Below, piece after piece: positions 44,869 through 55,517 of a DNA stretch of 64,000 bases. A program made the translations under genes and the position numbers. How positions within the stretch are numbered: the stretch's first letter is position 1; each line of letters opens with the position of its first letter. This stretch comes from Shewanella acanthi (lineage in GTDB: Bacteria > Pseudomonadota > Gammaproteobacteria > Enterobacterales > Shewanellaceae): positions 1,116,001 through 1,180,000 of the forward strand of contig NZ_CP080413.1 of NCBI RefSeq assembly GCF_019457475.1, given 5' to 3'. A model generated the notes under the pieces. That model had not been told where the DNA came from, made no database searches, and saw only the letters and a program-made list of their open reading frames with translations.

Positions 44869-46620
44869 TTAAATCGAGCGCTTAATATGGCTAGTGTAAT
44901 GCACATGGGGCGAGAGCAAATCCGCTAAGTTTGGATTGGGCGCGCGGTTTAAAAAACGAATAAATGCCTGAGGCAGCGTCAGAGATTCCATGGACTCCTG
45001 CCAGCGGGCATTAAGCAGCGGATGATAACCTTCTTTTCCCGCAGCCGTGTAAGCGGTCGATACCCCAACATAAAGCGCATCGAGCTCCACCGGATACCAC
45101 ACCGATTTATCTTGCTGACACATCAGCTCGAGCTTAAACAGTCTTTCACCTAAGTCGCGGCGACCATCGTAAAAATACCTTAAACCGTAGGTGTAGGGGA
45201 AACTACCCGCGCCCGTACCCTGCACACTGTTATTGGTGGCAGCATTAATCGCCGACTCTAAGGCTTGGTAAAGAAACTGGCCTTCAATTTCATACTTAAC
45301 CAGCGGCAGCTCAAAGGGGAGTAGTTGTCCCATCACATCGGCAAGGGTAAGCTGACCTTGAGCGACCGATTGCCTGACTCCGCCCGCATTATGCAGGGCG
45401 AAATGCACCCTTGGATCTTCAAGTTTGGCTTCTTGGAACATACTGCGGCTGACCCAAGGGGCGATTTCACTGCCGTGGGGTAGGGCCTTTGAGGGCAGGC
45501 GAGTATGAGTGAGATTTTTTGGCACCAGTGCCAGTACTTTGCTTTCCATCTCCGCAATGGCGGGGCGGTACTGGGTTAAAATGATGTCATTAATATTACT
45601 ATCCGCCTCATCCCACAGAATGTGGGGATGCTGCAAGAGGCGCTCACGTACTGCTTGGTAATCGTGTTCGCTCACATTGTCATGTGAGCTCAACATAAAC
45701 TGCGAGTCGAGCATAAAGTAATTGCCGCCAGAAAGCTGAATGGCGCGACCATCCTTATCGAATTCAATTTGCGAAAGGCCTAAGGTTTCGGCGTATTTAC
45801 CCGCATGGACAATCGGTGTGCCATTAATGGTTTCACCATAGGGAATATTGTTTAAACCTAGCTCGCTAAAGTCACCCTGCAAGGTATGAGTATGGCCACC
45901 GACAATCAGACTAATACCAGATACTTTTTCTGCAAGGGTTCTGTCCTGATCTAAACCAAGGTGGCTCAGCACGATAATGTGCTTAATGCCGATACTGCGA
46001 AGGTGCTCGACTGTGCGCGCAGTGGTGGCAATAGCGTCGACAAAATGGGTGTCGGGATCGGGCCGTGCGATTTCCTTCATCTGATCGAGCGTAATACCGA
46101 TAATCGCCATTTGCGTATCGTAGAAGGGCTTAAGTAAATAGCTCGCAAGCTGAGTCTCGCTATTAAAACTTAGGATATTATCAAGGCTTCTAAGATTGCC
46201 CGGCTTGTTCGTATCCTCTTGGCTGAGATCCATATTGCCCGCAAGCAGAGGAAAATCGATTTGCGCGGCAAATCTTGCAAGGCAAGCGTTTCCTTCGTCG
46301 ATATCGTGGTTGCCAATCACCATAGCATCGGGGGCGAGTAAATTCAGTAAGTGTGCATTTGCCTTACCCTTAAAATGGCTGAAATACAAAGTGCCTTGGA
46401 AGCTATCGCCCCCATGTAAAAATAAGAAAGGGGTTTGCTCAAGTTTGGCCTGCTTACGTGCCTTCGCTAATTGAAATCCTATGCGGGCGTAGCCACCACT
46501 GTGGCTAGTAATATCGAAGGATTTATGCGCTATGTTGAGGCAGAATTGTACGCGGCTAGGCTCGAAATTCGAGTGCGTATCATTAACGTGGGCGAGCGTG
46601 AGTGTGTATCCCTTGGTCAT
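44869..46620 (-). CDS. Bifunctional metallophosphatase/5'-nucleotidase family protein
   Basis: 583 residues, no signal peptide. The metallophosphatase motifs are HVNDTHSNFEPS (~12), LHGGDSFQGTLYFS (~69), VIGNHDIDEG (~97), LSHLGLDQD (~217) and GGHTHTLQG (~240), and a C-terminal 5'-nucleotidase domain has ALHNAGGVRQSVAQGQLTL and SFPYTYGLRYFYDG. It resembles UshA but lacks export, so it is likely cytoplasmic. Substrate could be a nucleotide or other phosphate ester. Confidence 0.88.
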   Translation of the reverse strand: MTKGYTLTLAHVNDTHSNFEPSRVQFCLNIAHKSFDITSHSGGYARIGFQLAKARKQAKLEQTPFLFLHGGDSFQGTLYFSHFKGKANAHLLNLLAPDAMVIGNHDIDEGNACLARFAAQIDFPLLAGNMDLSQEDTNKPGNLRSLDNILSFNSETQLASYLLKPFYDTQMAIIGITLDQMKEIARPDPDTHFVDAIATTARTVEHLRSIGIKHIIVLSHLGLDQDRTLAEKVSGISLIVGGHTHTLQGDFSELGLNNIPYGETINGTPIVHAGKYAETLGLSQIEFDKDGRAIQLSGGNYFMLDSQFMLSSHDNVSEHDYQAVRERLLQHPHILWDEADSNINDIILTQYRPAIAEMESKVLALVPKNLTHTRLPSKALPHGSEIAPWVSRSMFQEAKLEDPRVHFALHNAGGVRQSVAQGQLTLADVMGQLLPFELPLVKYEIEGQFLYQALESAINAATNNSVQGTGAGSFPYTYGLRYFYDGRRDLGERLFKLELMCQQDKSVWYPVELDALYVGVSTAYTAAGKEGYHPLLNARWQESMESLTLPQAFIRFLNRAPNPNLADLLSPHVHYTSHIKRSI

Positions 46621-46670
46621 AATCTACCTCTAATGCGGCGGGCGATTATAACCTTGCCACCTAAAACAAG

Positions 46671-46692
46671 AAAGGGAGCAAAGCCCCCCTTA
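46671..46692 (-). terminator. Terminator after the CNNM-like gene
   Basis: On the minus strand AAGGGGGGC-TTT-GCTCCCTT (one G:T pair) followed by TCTTGTTTT. Confidence 0.6.
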
Positions 46693-46729
46693 TTTCATTC
46701 TTAACTATCTTACGTAGCTGATTGACCGC

Positions 46730-47821
46730 TTATCCCGATTTGGACTCATCGTCTTCGGCGGCGGCTTCGAAGTCACCGTCATCGGAGAGGCGAATGCCTT
46801 TTTGTTTCATCCGTTTGGTCCAGAGTTTTCGCGCCAGCTGTTGCATATCGGTGGCAGGGTCGTTCACATCAACAATCTCAAGACCTAATAGCGACTCGAT
46901 AATGTCCTCTTGGGTCACAATCCCTTGGCTACTGCCGTATTCATCCACCACCATGGCGATTTGAGTATTGCGTTTAATCATGCGCTCAAAGAGTGGCAAA
47001 ATCTTAGCCGTTTCGGGTACCACAAACAGGCTTCGCTTGAGCTCGCCAATCGGCGCATTTGGAGTGTAACGCTCGGCGAGTAAAACATCGGTGCGGGTGA
47101 CGTAGCCAATAATGTCATCGTGATCCTTGTCGAATACCGGAATTCGGCTAAAGGGTTTGTCACGGTAAAGTTTTACGAACTCAGTTTGCTCTAACGAAAC
47201 AGGCAGAGAAAACATCACAGTGCGGGGGGTCATAATGGCGGTTACCGGTACATCACGTGCGCTTAGCATTTGAGTCAGAATCTTTGATTCTTGTTCATCG
47301 AGCTCCCCGGACTCTTGGCCGATTTTGGCCATGGCGCTCATCTCTTGGCGGATATATTGCCCTTCTTCGCCTTTGCCTAATAAACGCGTAACTTGGAGTG
47401 ACATCCAAATCAGCGGTTTTGTTACCCGCTTCATCCAAGTGATGGCGATTGATACACTCGGCGCCAGACGGCGCCAATTGTTGGCACCTACGGATTTAGG
47501 AATAATTTCGGAAAAGAATAAAATCAGGAAAGTTAATATACCGGAGAATACCCCCAACATTTCGTCCCCAAACACCTTGGCAGCTTGAGCCCCCGCAACC
47601 GCTGCACCTACTGTGTGTGCAATAGTGTTAAGGGTTAAAATAGCAACGAGCGGCGCTTCTACGTTTTCTTTGAGTTTGCGTAATCTAGCAGCAGCGGGCG
47701 CGTCGGATTGCTCGAGGGAGGCGATATAGCTTGGGGTGACAGAAAGCAGGACGGCTTCGAACACGCTGCAAAGAAAGGAAATTCCCACAGCGACAAGCAC
47801 TATAATAATGAGGGTTAACAT
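46730..47821 (-). CDS. CNNM/HlyC-CorC family transporter-like protein
   Basis: 363 residues from the ATG at 47821. The N-terminal DUF21 (CNNM) membrane domain (~1-180) has LTLIIIVLVAVGISFLCSVF and LTLNTIAHTVGAAVAGAQAA. A CBS pair (~200-330) starts ARDVPVTAIMTPRTVMFSLP and includes QIAMVVDEYGSSQGIVTQED. The C-terminus is acidic (EAAAEDDESKSG). Usually related to magnesium/cobalt efflux. Single gene. Confidence 0.9.
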   Translation of the reverse strand: MLTLIIIVLVAVGISFLCSVFEAVLLSVTPSYIASLEQSDAPAAARLRKLKENVEAPLVAILTLNTIAHTVGAAVAGAQAAKVFGDEMLGVFSGILTFLILFFSEIIPKSVGANNWRRLAPSVSIAITWMKRVTKPLIWMSLQVTRLLGKGEEGQYIRQEMSAMAKIGQESGELDEQESKILTQMLSARDVPVTAIMTPRTVMFSLPVSLEQTEFVKLYRDKPFSRIPVFDKDHDDIIGYVTRTDVLLAERYTPNAPIGELKRSLFVVPETAKILPLFERMIKRNTQIAMVVDEYGSSQGIVTQEDIIESLLGLEIVDVNDPATDMQQLARKLWTKRMKQKGIRLSDDGDFEAAAEDDESKSG

Positions 47822-47965
47822 AAAGGTGGTATTACAACTCCATAATTTAGGCCACATTAGCCCGCGATGATTCTACCATAGGGCGTGTGGAGTTGCTGGC
47901 TAAAATTTATTTGCATCTGTATAATTCGCCGCCCTGTTGCAGGTTTTGGTGTTGAGGTTAGTCCC

Positions 47966-49087
47966 ATGAGTGAAAAAAAGATCAATTTATTAGACCTTGA
48001 TCGTAAGGCGATGCGTGCATTGTTTGCGGATCTTGGCGAGAAGCCTTTCCGTGCCGATCAACTGATGAAGTGGATCTATCATTTCGGTGTCAGTGACTTC
48101 GAAGAGATGACTAACATCAACAAAGTACTTCGCCAAAAATTGGCGGCGCGCTGTGAAATCGTGGCACCTGAAATTTCAAGCTTCCAAAAGTCTACCGACG
48201 GTACGATTAAATTCGCTATTAACGTGGGCGAAGGTCAGGAAGTAGAAACCGTTTATATTCCTGAAGATGACAGAGCCACTTTGTGCGTGTCATCGCAAGT
48301 GGGGTGTGCCCTCGAATGCACCTTCTGCTCTACGGCACAGCAGGGCTTTAACCGTAACCTGACCGTTTCTGAAATCGTGGGTCAAATTTGGCGCGTGTCT
48401 CACTTCTTAGGGTTTGCAAAAGAAACCGGTGAGCGTCCAATCACCAACGTGGTGATGATGGGCATGGGCGAGCCGCTGCTTAACCTCGCAAACGTTATCC
48501 CTGCCATGGACATCATGCTGGATGATTTCGGCTTTAGTTTATCAAAGCGCCGCGTGACCCTATCGACCTCTGGTGTTGTGCCAGCGTTGGATAAATTAGG
48601 TGATGCCCTCGATGTAGCACTTGCTGTGAGTATCCACGCCCCGAACGATGAGCTGCGCGACATTTTAGTGCCAGTGAACAAAAAATATCCGCTGCAGGAA
48701 TTCCTAGCGGGTATCCGTCGTTATATTGCTAAATCTAACGCTAACCGTGGCCGTGTGACCGTTGAGTATGTAATGCTTGACCACATCAATGACAGCACAG
48801 AGCAAGCCCATGAATTAGCTCAATTAATGAAGGACACCCCTTGTAAGGTGAACCTGATTCCGTTCAACCCATACCCGGGCTCTCCCTACGGTCGTTCGTC
48901 GAATTCTCGCATTGATCGCTTCTCAAAGGTCTTGATGGAATATGGTTTAACTGTGATTGTGCGTAAGACGCGTGGTGATGATATTGATGCGGCCTGTGGT
49001 CAGTTAGCGGGTGATATTCGCGACAGAACTAAACGTTTAGCAAAAAAACGCATGCAAGAAAACCAGATTTCGGTCACAATGAATTAA
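47966..49087 (+). CDS. rlmN: 23S rRNA/tRNA adenine C2-methyltransferase RlmN
   Basis: 373 residues from the ATG at 47966; the frame extends to 47885 but those codons are not conserved. Radical SAM motif [20 protein letters not shown] (C-x3-C-x2-C), [13 protein letters not shown], and the catalytic Cys in [11 protein letters not shown] are intact. It methylates A2503 of 23S rRNA and A37 of some tRNAs. First gene of the rlmN-to-der block, with pilW 33 bases downstream. Confidence 0.95.
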   Translation: MSEKKINLLDLDRKAMRALFADLGEKPFRADQLMKWIYHFGVSDFEEMTNINKVLRQKLAARCEIVAPEISSFQKSTDGTIKFAINVGEGQEVETVYIPEDDRATLCVSSQVGCALECTFCSTAQQGFNRNLTVSEIVGQIWRVSHFLGFAKETGERPITNVVMMGMGEPLLNLANVIPAMDIMLDDFGFSLSKRRVTLSTSGVVPALDKLGDALDVALAVSIHAPNDELRDILVPVNKKYPLQEFLAGIRRYIAKSNANRGRVTVEYVMLDHINDSTEQAHELAQLMKDTPCKVNLIPFNPYPGSPYGRSSNSRIDRFSKVLMEYGLTVIVRKTRGDDIDAACGQLAGDIRDRTKRLAKKRMQENQISVTMN

Positions 49088-49119
49088 CTCTTTGTTTGCA
49101 TAGATTTATAGGTTTACCC

Positions 49120-49908
49120 ATGAAGCATGGATTGTCAGGGTTATCGTTAGCCATTGCACTGTCGTTATTCACAACAGGTTGTGTGACTGAGCGTACCTAT
49201 TCTGGGACGGATGTGCCGGTATCTGAGCGCAAATTAGACAAAGTTGCTGCCGCGAGGGAACGTATGCAGCTCGGTTTAACCTATTTGAATCGGGGTAACA
49301 CGGAACAAGCTAAATATAATCTCGATAGAGCAATTGAATATGCGCCTGAGCTTGAAGATGTGCACGTTGCCATGGCTTATTACTATCAAACCGTGGGCGA
49401 TTTAGTCCGTACAGAACAGGCATATCAGAACGCTATTAATACCAAGGACGTCACGGGCGATTCTTTTAATAACTTCGGGGTGTTTTTGTGTCAGCAAAAA
49501 CGATACGACAAAGCTGAAAAAATGTTTTTGGCTGCAATTGAAATGCCCAAATATACCCGTACAGCTTCTAGCTATGAAAACCTCGGGCTTTGCAGCCGAG
49601 AAGCGGGACAAAAACAAAAGGCACGACAGTATTTTCAGATGGCGCTAAAGTATGACCCGAGACGTTCGGTGTCATTGCTGGAGCTGGCTGAGCTTGACCT
49701 AAGCTTGAATGATTATCTCCAAGCGCGTAATCAACTAGCGCGTTATCACCAAGTGGCGGCTCAATCTCCAGAGAGTTTAGCGCTCGGAATCAAAATTGAG
49801 CAGGCGTTGAATGATGATGCAGCCGTTCAGAGATTTGGCATTATATTGATGGCCAAGTTTCCCTCATCGCTTCAAGCCAAGCAATATAGAGTTAATTTGA
49901 ATCGATGA
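49120..49908 (+). CDS. pilW: Type IV pilus assembly lipoprotein PilW (PilF)
   Basis: 262 residues from the ATG at 49120. The lipobox TTGC marks a lipoprotein. TPR repeats follow (RMQLGLTYLNRGNTEQAKYN, then AMAYYYQTVGDLVRTEQAYQ, and SFNNFGVFLCQQKRYDKAEK) across ~50-220. Its homologue helps secretin multimerise at the outer membrane. The stop overlaps the rodZ start by 4 bases. Confidence 0.93.
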   Translation: MKHGLSGLSLAIALSLFTTGCVTERTYSGTDVPVSERKLDKVAAARERMQLGLTYLNRGNTEQAKYNLDRAIEYAPELEDVHVAMAYYYQTVGDLVRTEQAYQNAINTKDVTGDSFNNFGVFLCQQKRYDKAEKMFLAAIEMPKYTRTASSYENLGLCSREAGQKQKARQYFQMALKYDPRRSVSLLELAELDLSLNDYLQARNQLARYHQVAAQSPESLALGIKIEQALNDDAAVQRFGIILMAKFPSSLQAKQYRVNLNR

Positions 49909-51026
49909 AAGATAATGAAATCAATGCGTCTGTTGATCTGCAAGCTAACGAAGAAGCTTCAGCTACAGCGTCTGATGTAACGCTTGGATCTTTACTTAAA
50001 TCAGCCCGTGAGCAAATGGGTCTTAGCATTGCAGATACAGCAGTGAAGCTGCATTTGCGTCCTAGTATTGTGCAAAATCTCGAAGCCGATGACTTTTCCA
50101 ATATCGCCTCTTCAACCTATGTGCGTGGATACGTTAAAAATTACGCCCGCATGCTCGGTATTGATAATGCCCAGATTGAAGCTTGTTTAGCGCGTCAAGT
50201 GCCTACAGTCACGCCACCTGCAATGCAAAGTTTTTCCCGCAAAACAACGCATCAAGCTCGAGATACCCGCCTAAAATGGTTGAGCTTTGTCATCGTAGCC
50301 GTGTTATTTGGCTCCTTTGTGGCGTGGTGGGTACAGCGTACCAATATGGTCGCCCATATCGATGTGTCTAAGCCCACAGCAGAAGAAGTCGCTGCGGCAA
50401 ACCTAACCTTGCCCGGTGATGTGTTGCTGACGGAGACCGACGCAAGTGAGCGTTTAACCGATATCGCTGTGAATGGCTCGATGGCAACCGACGGTCCAGT
50501 GCAAGACACTGATCCTAGCACTATTGTTGCAACCGCGGAAAATGGTGCAGAAGGTGCAATGGATATACCGGGAAGTCCAATGGATGCTGAGAATCTGGAT
50601 TCGACGAACGCTGCACAAATGCAGGGTCAAAATGGTGCTCAGGCTCAAGCGCAGACGGCTGCACAAGTGGTCACTCAAACGGTTAATCAGGCAGTAGCGA
50701 GTCAGCCGACTAGTACTGCTGAAGCTAACCAGCCAAGCACAGCGCAAACTGCTGCGACTGAAATTGCACCTATTGCGGGCCAATCAACTATCAATATTCA
50801 ACTGAGCGGTGACTGCTGGATCAATATTCTCGATGCCAATGGCAAAGCGATTGTTGATGGCGTTCGCGGCGCGGGTGCCAATATTCAGGTTAGCGGCGTG
50901 CCACCCTTTAAAGTCATTCTCGGAGCACCAACCGTAGTTACGAGCTTTAGTGTGGATGGGCAAGCCATTAGCCTTGCAGAATATCCCAAAGGACGTGTTG
51001 CCCGTTTGACTATTCCAAAGGCTTAG
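49905..51026 (+). CDS. rodZ: Cell shape/cytoskeletal protein RodZ
   Basis: 373 residues. The cytoplasmic helix-turn-helix (LGSLLKSAREQMGLSIADTA, SIVQNLEADDF, ~27-90) binds MreB, one membrane helix (WLSFVIVAVLFGSFVAWWVQ, ~124-144) follows, and then a low-complexity periplasmic Gln/Ala/Thr linker (about 170-290) and a C-terminal DUF4115 domain (NIQLSGDCWINILDANGKAI). The linker is long and rich in QAQAQ-type repeats. Confidence 0.94.
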   Translation: MKDNEINASVDLQANEEASATASDVTLGSLLKSAREQMGLSIADTAVKLHLRPSIVQNLEADDFSNIASSTYVRGYVKNYARMLGIDNAQIEACLARQVPTVTPPAMQSFSRKTTHQARDTRLKWLSFVIVAVLFGSFVAWWVQRTNMVAHIDVSKPTAEEVAAANLTLPGDVLLTETDASERLTDIAVNGSMATDGPVQDTDPSTIVATAENGAEGAMDIPGSPMDAENLDSTNAAQMQGQNGAQAQAQTAAQVVTQTVNQAVASQPTSTAEANQPSTAQTAATEIAPIAGQSTINIQLSGDCWINILDANGKAIVDGVRGAGANIQVSGVPPFKVILGAPTVVTSFSVDGQAISLAEYPKGRVARLTIPKA

Positions 51027-51074
51027 GTCATAAAGACGCAAAACACAGTTGTACCGAAAAAGAGCGTATTGAGT

Positions 51075-52190
51075 ATGTATAGCGAAACACCGATTAAACG
51101 TCGTCCTTCTACCCGTATTTATGTCGGTAATGTACCGATTGGTGATGGGGCGCCGATTGCCGTGCAATCGATGACTAATACAAAGACGACCGATGTCGAG
51201 GCGACTGTGGCTCAAATCCGCGCCTTGGAAAACGTTGGCGCCGATATTGTGCGTGTCTCCGTGCCCACCATGGATGCCGCCGAAGCCTTTAAGCAGATTA
51301 AACAGCAAGTTAGAGTACCTTTAGTCGCTGATATCCACTTCGATTACCGTATTGCCCTCAAAGTAGCCGAATATGGCGCAGATTGCCTGCGTATCAACCC
51401 GGGTAATATCGGTAACGAAGAGCGTATCCGCAGCGTGGTGGAATCTGCCCGTGATAGAAATATTCCTATCCGTATTGGTGTGAATGGCGGTTCATTAGAA
51501 AAAGACTTGATGGACAAATATAAAGAGCCCACGCCAGAGGCGCTGCTCGAATCAGCCATGCGCCATGTGGATATTCTGGACCGTCTCAACTTCGACCAAT
51601 TTAAGGTCAGTGTGAAGGCATCCGACGTGTTCCTTGCGGTTGAGTCTTACCGTTTACTAGCCAAGCAAATTCGCCAACCTTTGCATTTAGGGATCACCGA
51701 AGCCGGAGGTGCCCGCGCCGGTGCGGTTAAATCTGCCGTGGGTTTAGGTATGCTACTTGCCGAAGGTATTGGTGATACCCTGCGTATTTCATTGGCGGCC
51801 GACCCTGTTGAAGAAATTAAAGTCGGATTTGATATTTTAAAATCCCTGCGTATCCGTAGCCGCGGCATTAACTTCATTGCCTGTCCTTCTTGCTCGCGCC
51901 AAGAGTTCGATGTAATTAGCACAGTGAATGAGCTTGAGCGACGCCTCGAAGATGTGACGACCGCGATGGATGTGTCGATTATCGGCTGTGTGGTGAATGG
52001 TCCAGGTGAAGCGTTAGTGTCGCACATTGGTCTCACCGGTGGGCATCGTAAAAGTGGTTACTATGATGAGGGGGAGCGCCAAAAAGAGCGCTTTGACAAC
52101 GATAACCTCGTGGATTCCCTCGAAGCAAAAATTCGCGCCAAGGCCAGCCAAATGGCTAATCGTATTCAGGTAAAAGATACAACTGAGTAA
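51075..52190 (+). CDS. ispG: 4-hydroxy-3-methylbut-2-enyl-diphosphate synthase IspG
   Basis: 371 residues from the ATG at 51075, chosen because [20 protein letters not shown] aligns with E. coli IspG; a TTG at 51069 is the alternative. The Fe-S ligands are in [10 protein letters not shown] and [11 protein letters not shown], and the TIM barrel opens [18 protein letters not shown]. Acts in the MEP isoprenoid pathway. The rodZ-ispG-hisS order is conserved. Confidence 0.95.
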   Translation: MYSETPIKRRPSTRIYVGNVPIGDGAPIAVQSMTNTKTTDVEATVAQIRALENVGADIVRVSVPTMDAAEAFKQIKQQVRVPLVADIHFDYRIALKVAEYGADCLRINPGNIGNEERIRSVVESARDRNIPIRIGVNGGSLEKDLMDKYKEPTPEALLESAMRHVDILDRLNFDQFKVSVKASDVFLAVESYRLLAKQIRQPLHLGITEAGGARAGAVKSAVGLGMLLAEGIGDTLRISLAADPVEEIKVGFDILKSLRIRSRGINFIACPSCSRQEFDVISTVNELERRLEDVTTAMDVSIIGCVVNGPGEALVSHIGLTGGHRKSGYYDEGERQKERFDNDNLVDSLEAKIRAKASQMANRIQVKDTTE

Positions 52191-52327
52191 TTCATTCCAT
52201 TGCAGTGAACACTCCCAAGGCTTGAGCTAGACCCCGAAAGCAAACGGGGTCATTTTACGTTTAGTATTGAAAAGCCTATAATGCCTGACATTTTTATTAA
52301 TTAAGCGAAATCGGACGAGTCGATACA

Positions 52328-53602
52328 GTGGCAAAACAGATCCAAGCGATTCGCGGAATGAATGACATTCTGCCAACTCAAAGTCCTCTATGGCAAAAAG
52401 TGGAAGGCGTATTACGTTCAAGCGTAGCGGCTTACGGTTACAGTGAAATCCGCACCCCAATAGTGGAAAATACCGATCTTTTCAAACGCTCTATTGGTGA
52501 GGTCACTGATATCGTTGAAAAAGAAATGTATACCTTTGAGGATCGTAACGGTGACAGTTTAACCCTGCGTCCTGAAGGTACTGCCTCTACAGTCCGTGCT
52601 GGTAACGAACACGGCCTGTTGTATAACCAAGAACAACGCCTGTGGTACATGGGCCCAATGTTCCGCCATGAGCGCCCACAAAAAGGTCGCTATCGCCAGT
52701 TCCATCAATTTGGTGTTGAAGTGTATGGTATTGGTAGCGCCGATATTGACGCCGAAGTGTTGATGTTATCCGCCCGTCTGTGGGAAAAACTTGGCATTAC
52801 TGAGCATGTGACACTAGAGCTAAACACCCTAGGCGATCCTGCTGAGCGCGCCGCGTACCGTGAAGCACTGATTGCGTTCCTTGAGCAGCATAAAGATAAG
52901 CTCGACGAAGACAGTCAACGCCGTATGTACAGCAATCCACTGCGTGTTCTGGACTCGAAAGATGCCAACGTGCAAGCCATTTTGGCGGATGCGCCCGCGC
53001 TGATGGATTACTTAGGCGAAGAATCTTCACAACATTTTGCACAATTACGTGAACTCCTTGACGCCGTTGGCATCCAATACCGAGTTAATCCGCGCTTAGT
53101 TCGTGGTTTAGATTACTACAATCGCACGGTTTTTGAATGGGTTACCAATAGCTTAGGCTCACAAGGCACAGTCCTTGCGGGCGGTCGCTACGATGGTTTA
53201 GTCGCTCAGCTTGGTGGTAAAGATACCCCTGCAGTTGGTTTTGCTATGGGGTTAGAGCGCATCGTTTTATTACTCGAAACCCTTGAATTGACCCAGGATA
53301 TTCCTGCTGCTGTCGACGTTTATGTATCGGCGATGGGCGATAGCTGCCTAGTGGAAGCCATTAAGGTTGCCCAAGAGCTGCGCTCTGCATTACCGAACCT
53401 TCGTGTAATGAGCCACTGTGGTGGCGGTAATTTTAAGAAGCAAATGAAGCGTGCCGATAAAAGCGGCGCACAAGTGGCCTTACTCCTCGGCGAGGAAGAA
53501 TTAGCCGAGGGTGTGGTTACCGTTAAATATTTACGCAATGACAACGAACAACAACGAGTGGCTCGAAATGCGTTAACGGCATTTTTAGCAGATCTCAACT
53601 AA
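52328..53602 (+). CDS. hisS: Histidyl-tRNA synthetase HisS
   Basis: 424 residues with a GTG start. Class II motifs are seen: [14 protein letters not shown], motif 2 [20 protein letters not shown], and the HisA/HisB boxes [15 protein letters not shown] and the [14 protein letters not shown] [14 protein letters not shown]. The C-terminal anticodon-binding domain follows. It charges tRNA-His. Position between ispG and yfgM is conserved in gammaproteobacteria. Confidence 0.96.
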   Translation: MAKQIQAIRGMNDILPTQSPLWQKVEGVLRSSVAAYGYSEIRTPIVENTDLFKRSIGEVTDIVEKEMYTFEDRNGDSLTLRPEGTASTVRAGNEHGLLYNQEQRLWYMGPMFRHERPQKGRYRQFHQFGVEVYGIGSADIDAEVLMLSARLWEKLGITEHVTLELNTLGDPAERAAYREALIAFLEQHKDKLDEDSQRRMYSNPLRVLDSKDANVQAILADAPALMDYLGEESSQHFAQLRELLDAVGIQYRVNPRLVRGLDYYNRTVFEWVTNSLGSQGTVLAGGRYDGLVAQLGGKDTPAVGFAMGLERIVLLLETLELTQDIPAAVDVYVSAMGDSCLVEAIKVAQELRSALPNLRVMSHCGGGNFKKQMKRADKSGAQVALLLGEEELAEGVVTVKYLRNDNEQQRVARNALTAFLADLN

Positions 53603-53618
53603 TTAAGAGGACGTGCGC

Positions 53619-54239
53619 GTGGAAATTTATAGCACAGAAGAACAACAAGTTGATGCTATCAAGCAGTTCTGGAAAGACTATGGTACCTCGGTTGTTATCG
53701 GGGCGGTCGTTGGTTTAGGCGGCCTATACGGTTGGAATACATACTCTGATCATAAAGTGGCAAAGGCAGAAGAAGCCTCTGTTGCATTCCAAGCCTTGAT
53801 GACTCAAACGGCTGACGAAAAGGCAATGTTAGCTGGGGCGGAAGCGTTCGCTAAGAACCACGACCAAAAAGGTTATCAAGCACTGTTAGATTTAATCGTG
53901 GCAAAATCTGCGGTTGAAGCAAGCGATTTTGCTAAAGCTGAGGAAGCTTTGAAAAAAGTCATCGCGGCAAAACCTGGCGCAGGCTTAGATTCTATCGCAA
54001 CACTGCGTTTAGCCCGCGTTCAAGCGGAACAAGGTCAAGTTGACGGTGCGTTAGCGACCTTAGAACAAGTCACGGATAAAGCGTTTGTGGCGCAACGTGA
54101 AGAGCTAAAAGGCGACTTATTTGTGCGTCAAGGTCAAACCGATAAAGCAAAATCTGCCTATCAAGCGGCAATGGACAATGGCGGTGTCGTCACCAGCCCT
54201 GCGCTAAAAATCAAACTTGATAATCTAAATCAAGCATAA
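53619..54239 (+). CDS. yfgM: YfgM family SecYEG-associated protein
   Basis: 206 residues with a GTG start at 53619; a GTG at 53613 sits too close to AAGAGG. MEIYSTEEQQVDAIKQFWKD fits E. coli YfgM. A membrane helix (VVIGAVVGLGGLYGWNTYS, ~22-40) is followed by a TPR-like periplasmic domain. YfgM works with PpiD at the translocon. The bamB start follows at once. Confidence 0.92.
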   Translation: MEIYSTEEQQVDAIKQFWKDYGTSVVIGAVVGLGGLYGWNTYSDHKVAKAEEASVAFQALMTQTADEKAMLAGAEAFAKNHDQKGYQALLDLIVAKSAVEASDFAKAEEALKKVIAAKPGAGLDSIATLRLARVQAEQGQVDGALATLEQVTDKAFVAQREELKGDLFVRQGQTDKAKSAYQAAMDNGGVVTSPALKIKLDNLNQA

Positions 54240-54250
54240 GGGATCCCTTG

Positions 54251-55438
54251 ATGAAGTCTTGGTGCAAGAACCTGCTAGCCGCTGGGTTAAGCCTAGCTCT
54301 GTTATCCGCCTGTTCTTCTAGCGATATTGAAGAAGAACCGGTAAGTGAGTTAACTGCGATTCAGGTAACCGTGTTTCCTGAAGTGAGTTGGAGCGCCTCT
54401 GTCGGTGATGGGGTTGGGGATTACTATTCTCGCCTCACGCCTGCCGTTCGTTACGGTAAAATCTTTGCTGCCGACCGTTATGGTGAAGTCGTTGCTTTTG
54501 ATGAAGCAACGGGTGAGCGAGTTTGGACTAAGGATTTCAGCGAAGAGTTTCGTGATAATGCCCTGTCTAAAAACAAAGGTGCGCGTTTAGCCTCTGGCAT
54601 TACCGCTGCGCGAAATAAAATTTTCGTCGGTGGTGAGAGCGGTCTATTAGCAGCGCTACATGCTGAAGACGGTCAAGTCTTATGGCATGTCGTTGCGGGT
54701 GGTGAGTTACTTTCTAAACCTACCGTTGCCGATGATGTGGTCGTTGTGAGCACGAGCTCAGGTTCCCTTGAAGCCTTTAACGTAGACACAGGTGATAAAC
54801 TATGGTCCTACGAGATGCAGCTACCTAATCTGACCTTAAGAGGCACGGGTGCTGCGGCCTATGAGGCGGGTGGTTTCTTTATCGGTACCGCCGATGGCAA
54901 AGTGGCGGTTGTGGTTAAAAACAACGGCCAAGCTGCTTGGGAGCAACCTATCTATAATCCAACGGGTGGTAATGAATTTACCCGTATGGCTGACGTAGAT
55001 ATGACGCCGCTTATCCTAGGCGATAACCTGTATGCGGTAAGCTACAATGGCAACTTAGTGTCGATGGAGCTGCGTACTGGTCGCGTGATTTGGTCGCGTA
55101 AGTATTCTAGCTTTAACGAATTAGCTTCAGAAGGTTTAAGCTTGTTCCTGGTGGATGACCATAGCCGCATCTATTCTGTAGATAAGCGCAACGGTTTAGA
55201 GCTGTGGAGCAACTCTGAACTAGCTAACCGTACATTAACCTCGCCAGCGGTCTATAAGGACTATTTGGTAGTAGGTGATTTTGAAGGTTATGTACATTTC
55301 ATTGACCGCGGCACGGGCAGTATCGTGGGTCGAGTCCAAGTGGATAGCTCTGGATTATTCAGCCAGCCATTAGTGGTGGATGATAAAATCTACGTGCAAG
55401 GTCGCAGTGGAAAGCTCGCTGTTGTAACACTTCCTTAG
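54251..55438 (+). CDS. bamB: Outer membrane assembly lipoprotein BamB
   Basis: 395 residues from the ATG at 54251 (a TTG at 54248 is in frame). Signal and lipobox LLSAC (Cys21). Beta-propeller repeats of the PQQ-like type follow, e.g. VVAFDEATGERVWTKDF and AALHAEDGQVLWHVVAG, over ~50-395. It is part of the BAM complex. A hairpin follows between bamB and der. Confidence 0.95.
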   Translation: MKSWCKNLLAAGLSLALLSACSSSDIEEEPVSELTAIQVTVFPEVSWSASVGDGVGDYYSRLTPAVRYGKIFAADRYGEVVAFDEATGERVWTKDFSEEFRDNALSKNKGARLASGITAARNKIFVGGESGLLAALHAEDGQVLWHVVAGGELLSKPTVADDVVVVSTSSGSLEAFNVDTGDKLWSYEMQLPNLTLRGTGAAAYEAGGFFIGTADGKVAVVVKNNGQAAWEQPIYNPTGGNEFTRMADVDMTPLILGDNLYAVSYNGNLVSMELRTGRVIWSRKYSSFNELASEGLSLFLVDDHSRIYSVDKRNGLELWSNSELANRTLTSPAVYKDYLVVGDFEGYVHFIDRGTGSIVGRVQVDSSGLFSQPLVVDDKIYVQGRSGKLAVVTLP

Positions 55439-55458
55439 TTAAAAGTGTTATCCTTGTA

Positions 55459-55491
55459 GAGCCCCTGGAAGTGTGTTCCGGGGGCTTTTTA
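55459..55491 (+). terminator. Terminator or attenuator between bamB and der
   Basis: AGCCCCTGGAA pairs with TTCCGGGGGCT (one G:T pair) around GTGTG, then TTTTTATT. Confidence 0.75.
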
Positions 55492-55517
55492 TTGAAAAGT
55501 TTTTTAGAGGCAAAATC

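Noticed and set aside
47885..47965. N-terminal extension of rlmN
   Set aside because: Conserved residues begin at [10 protein letters not shown]; the extension has no site and no homology.
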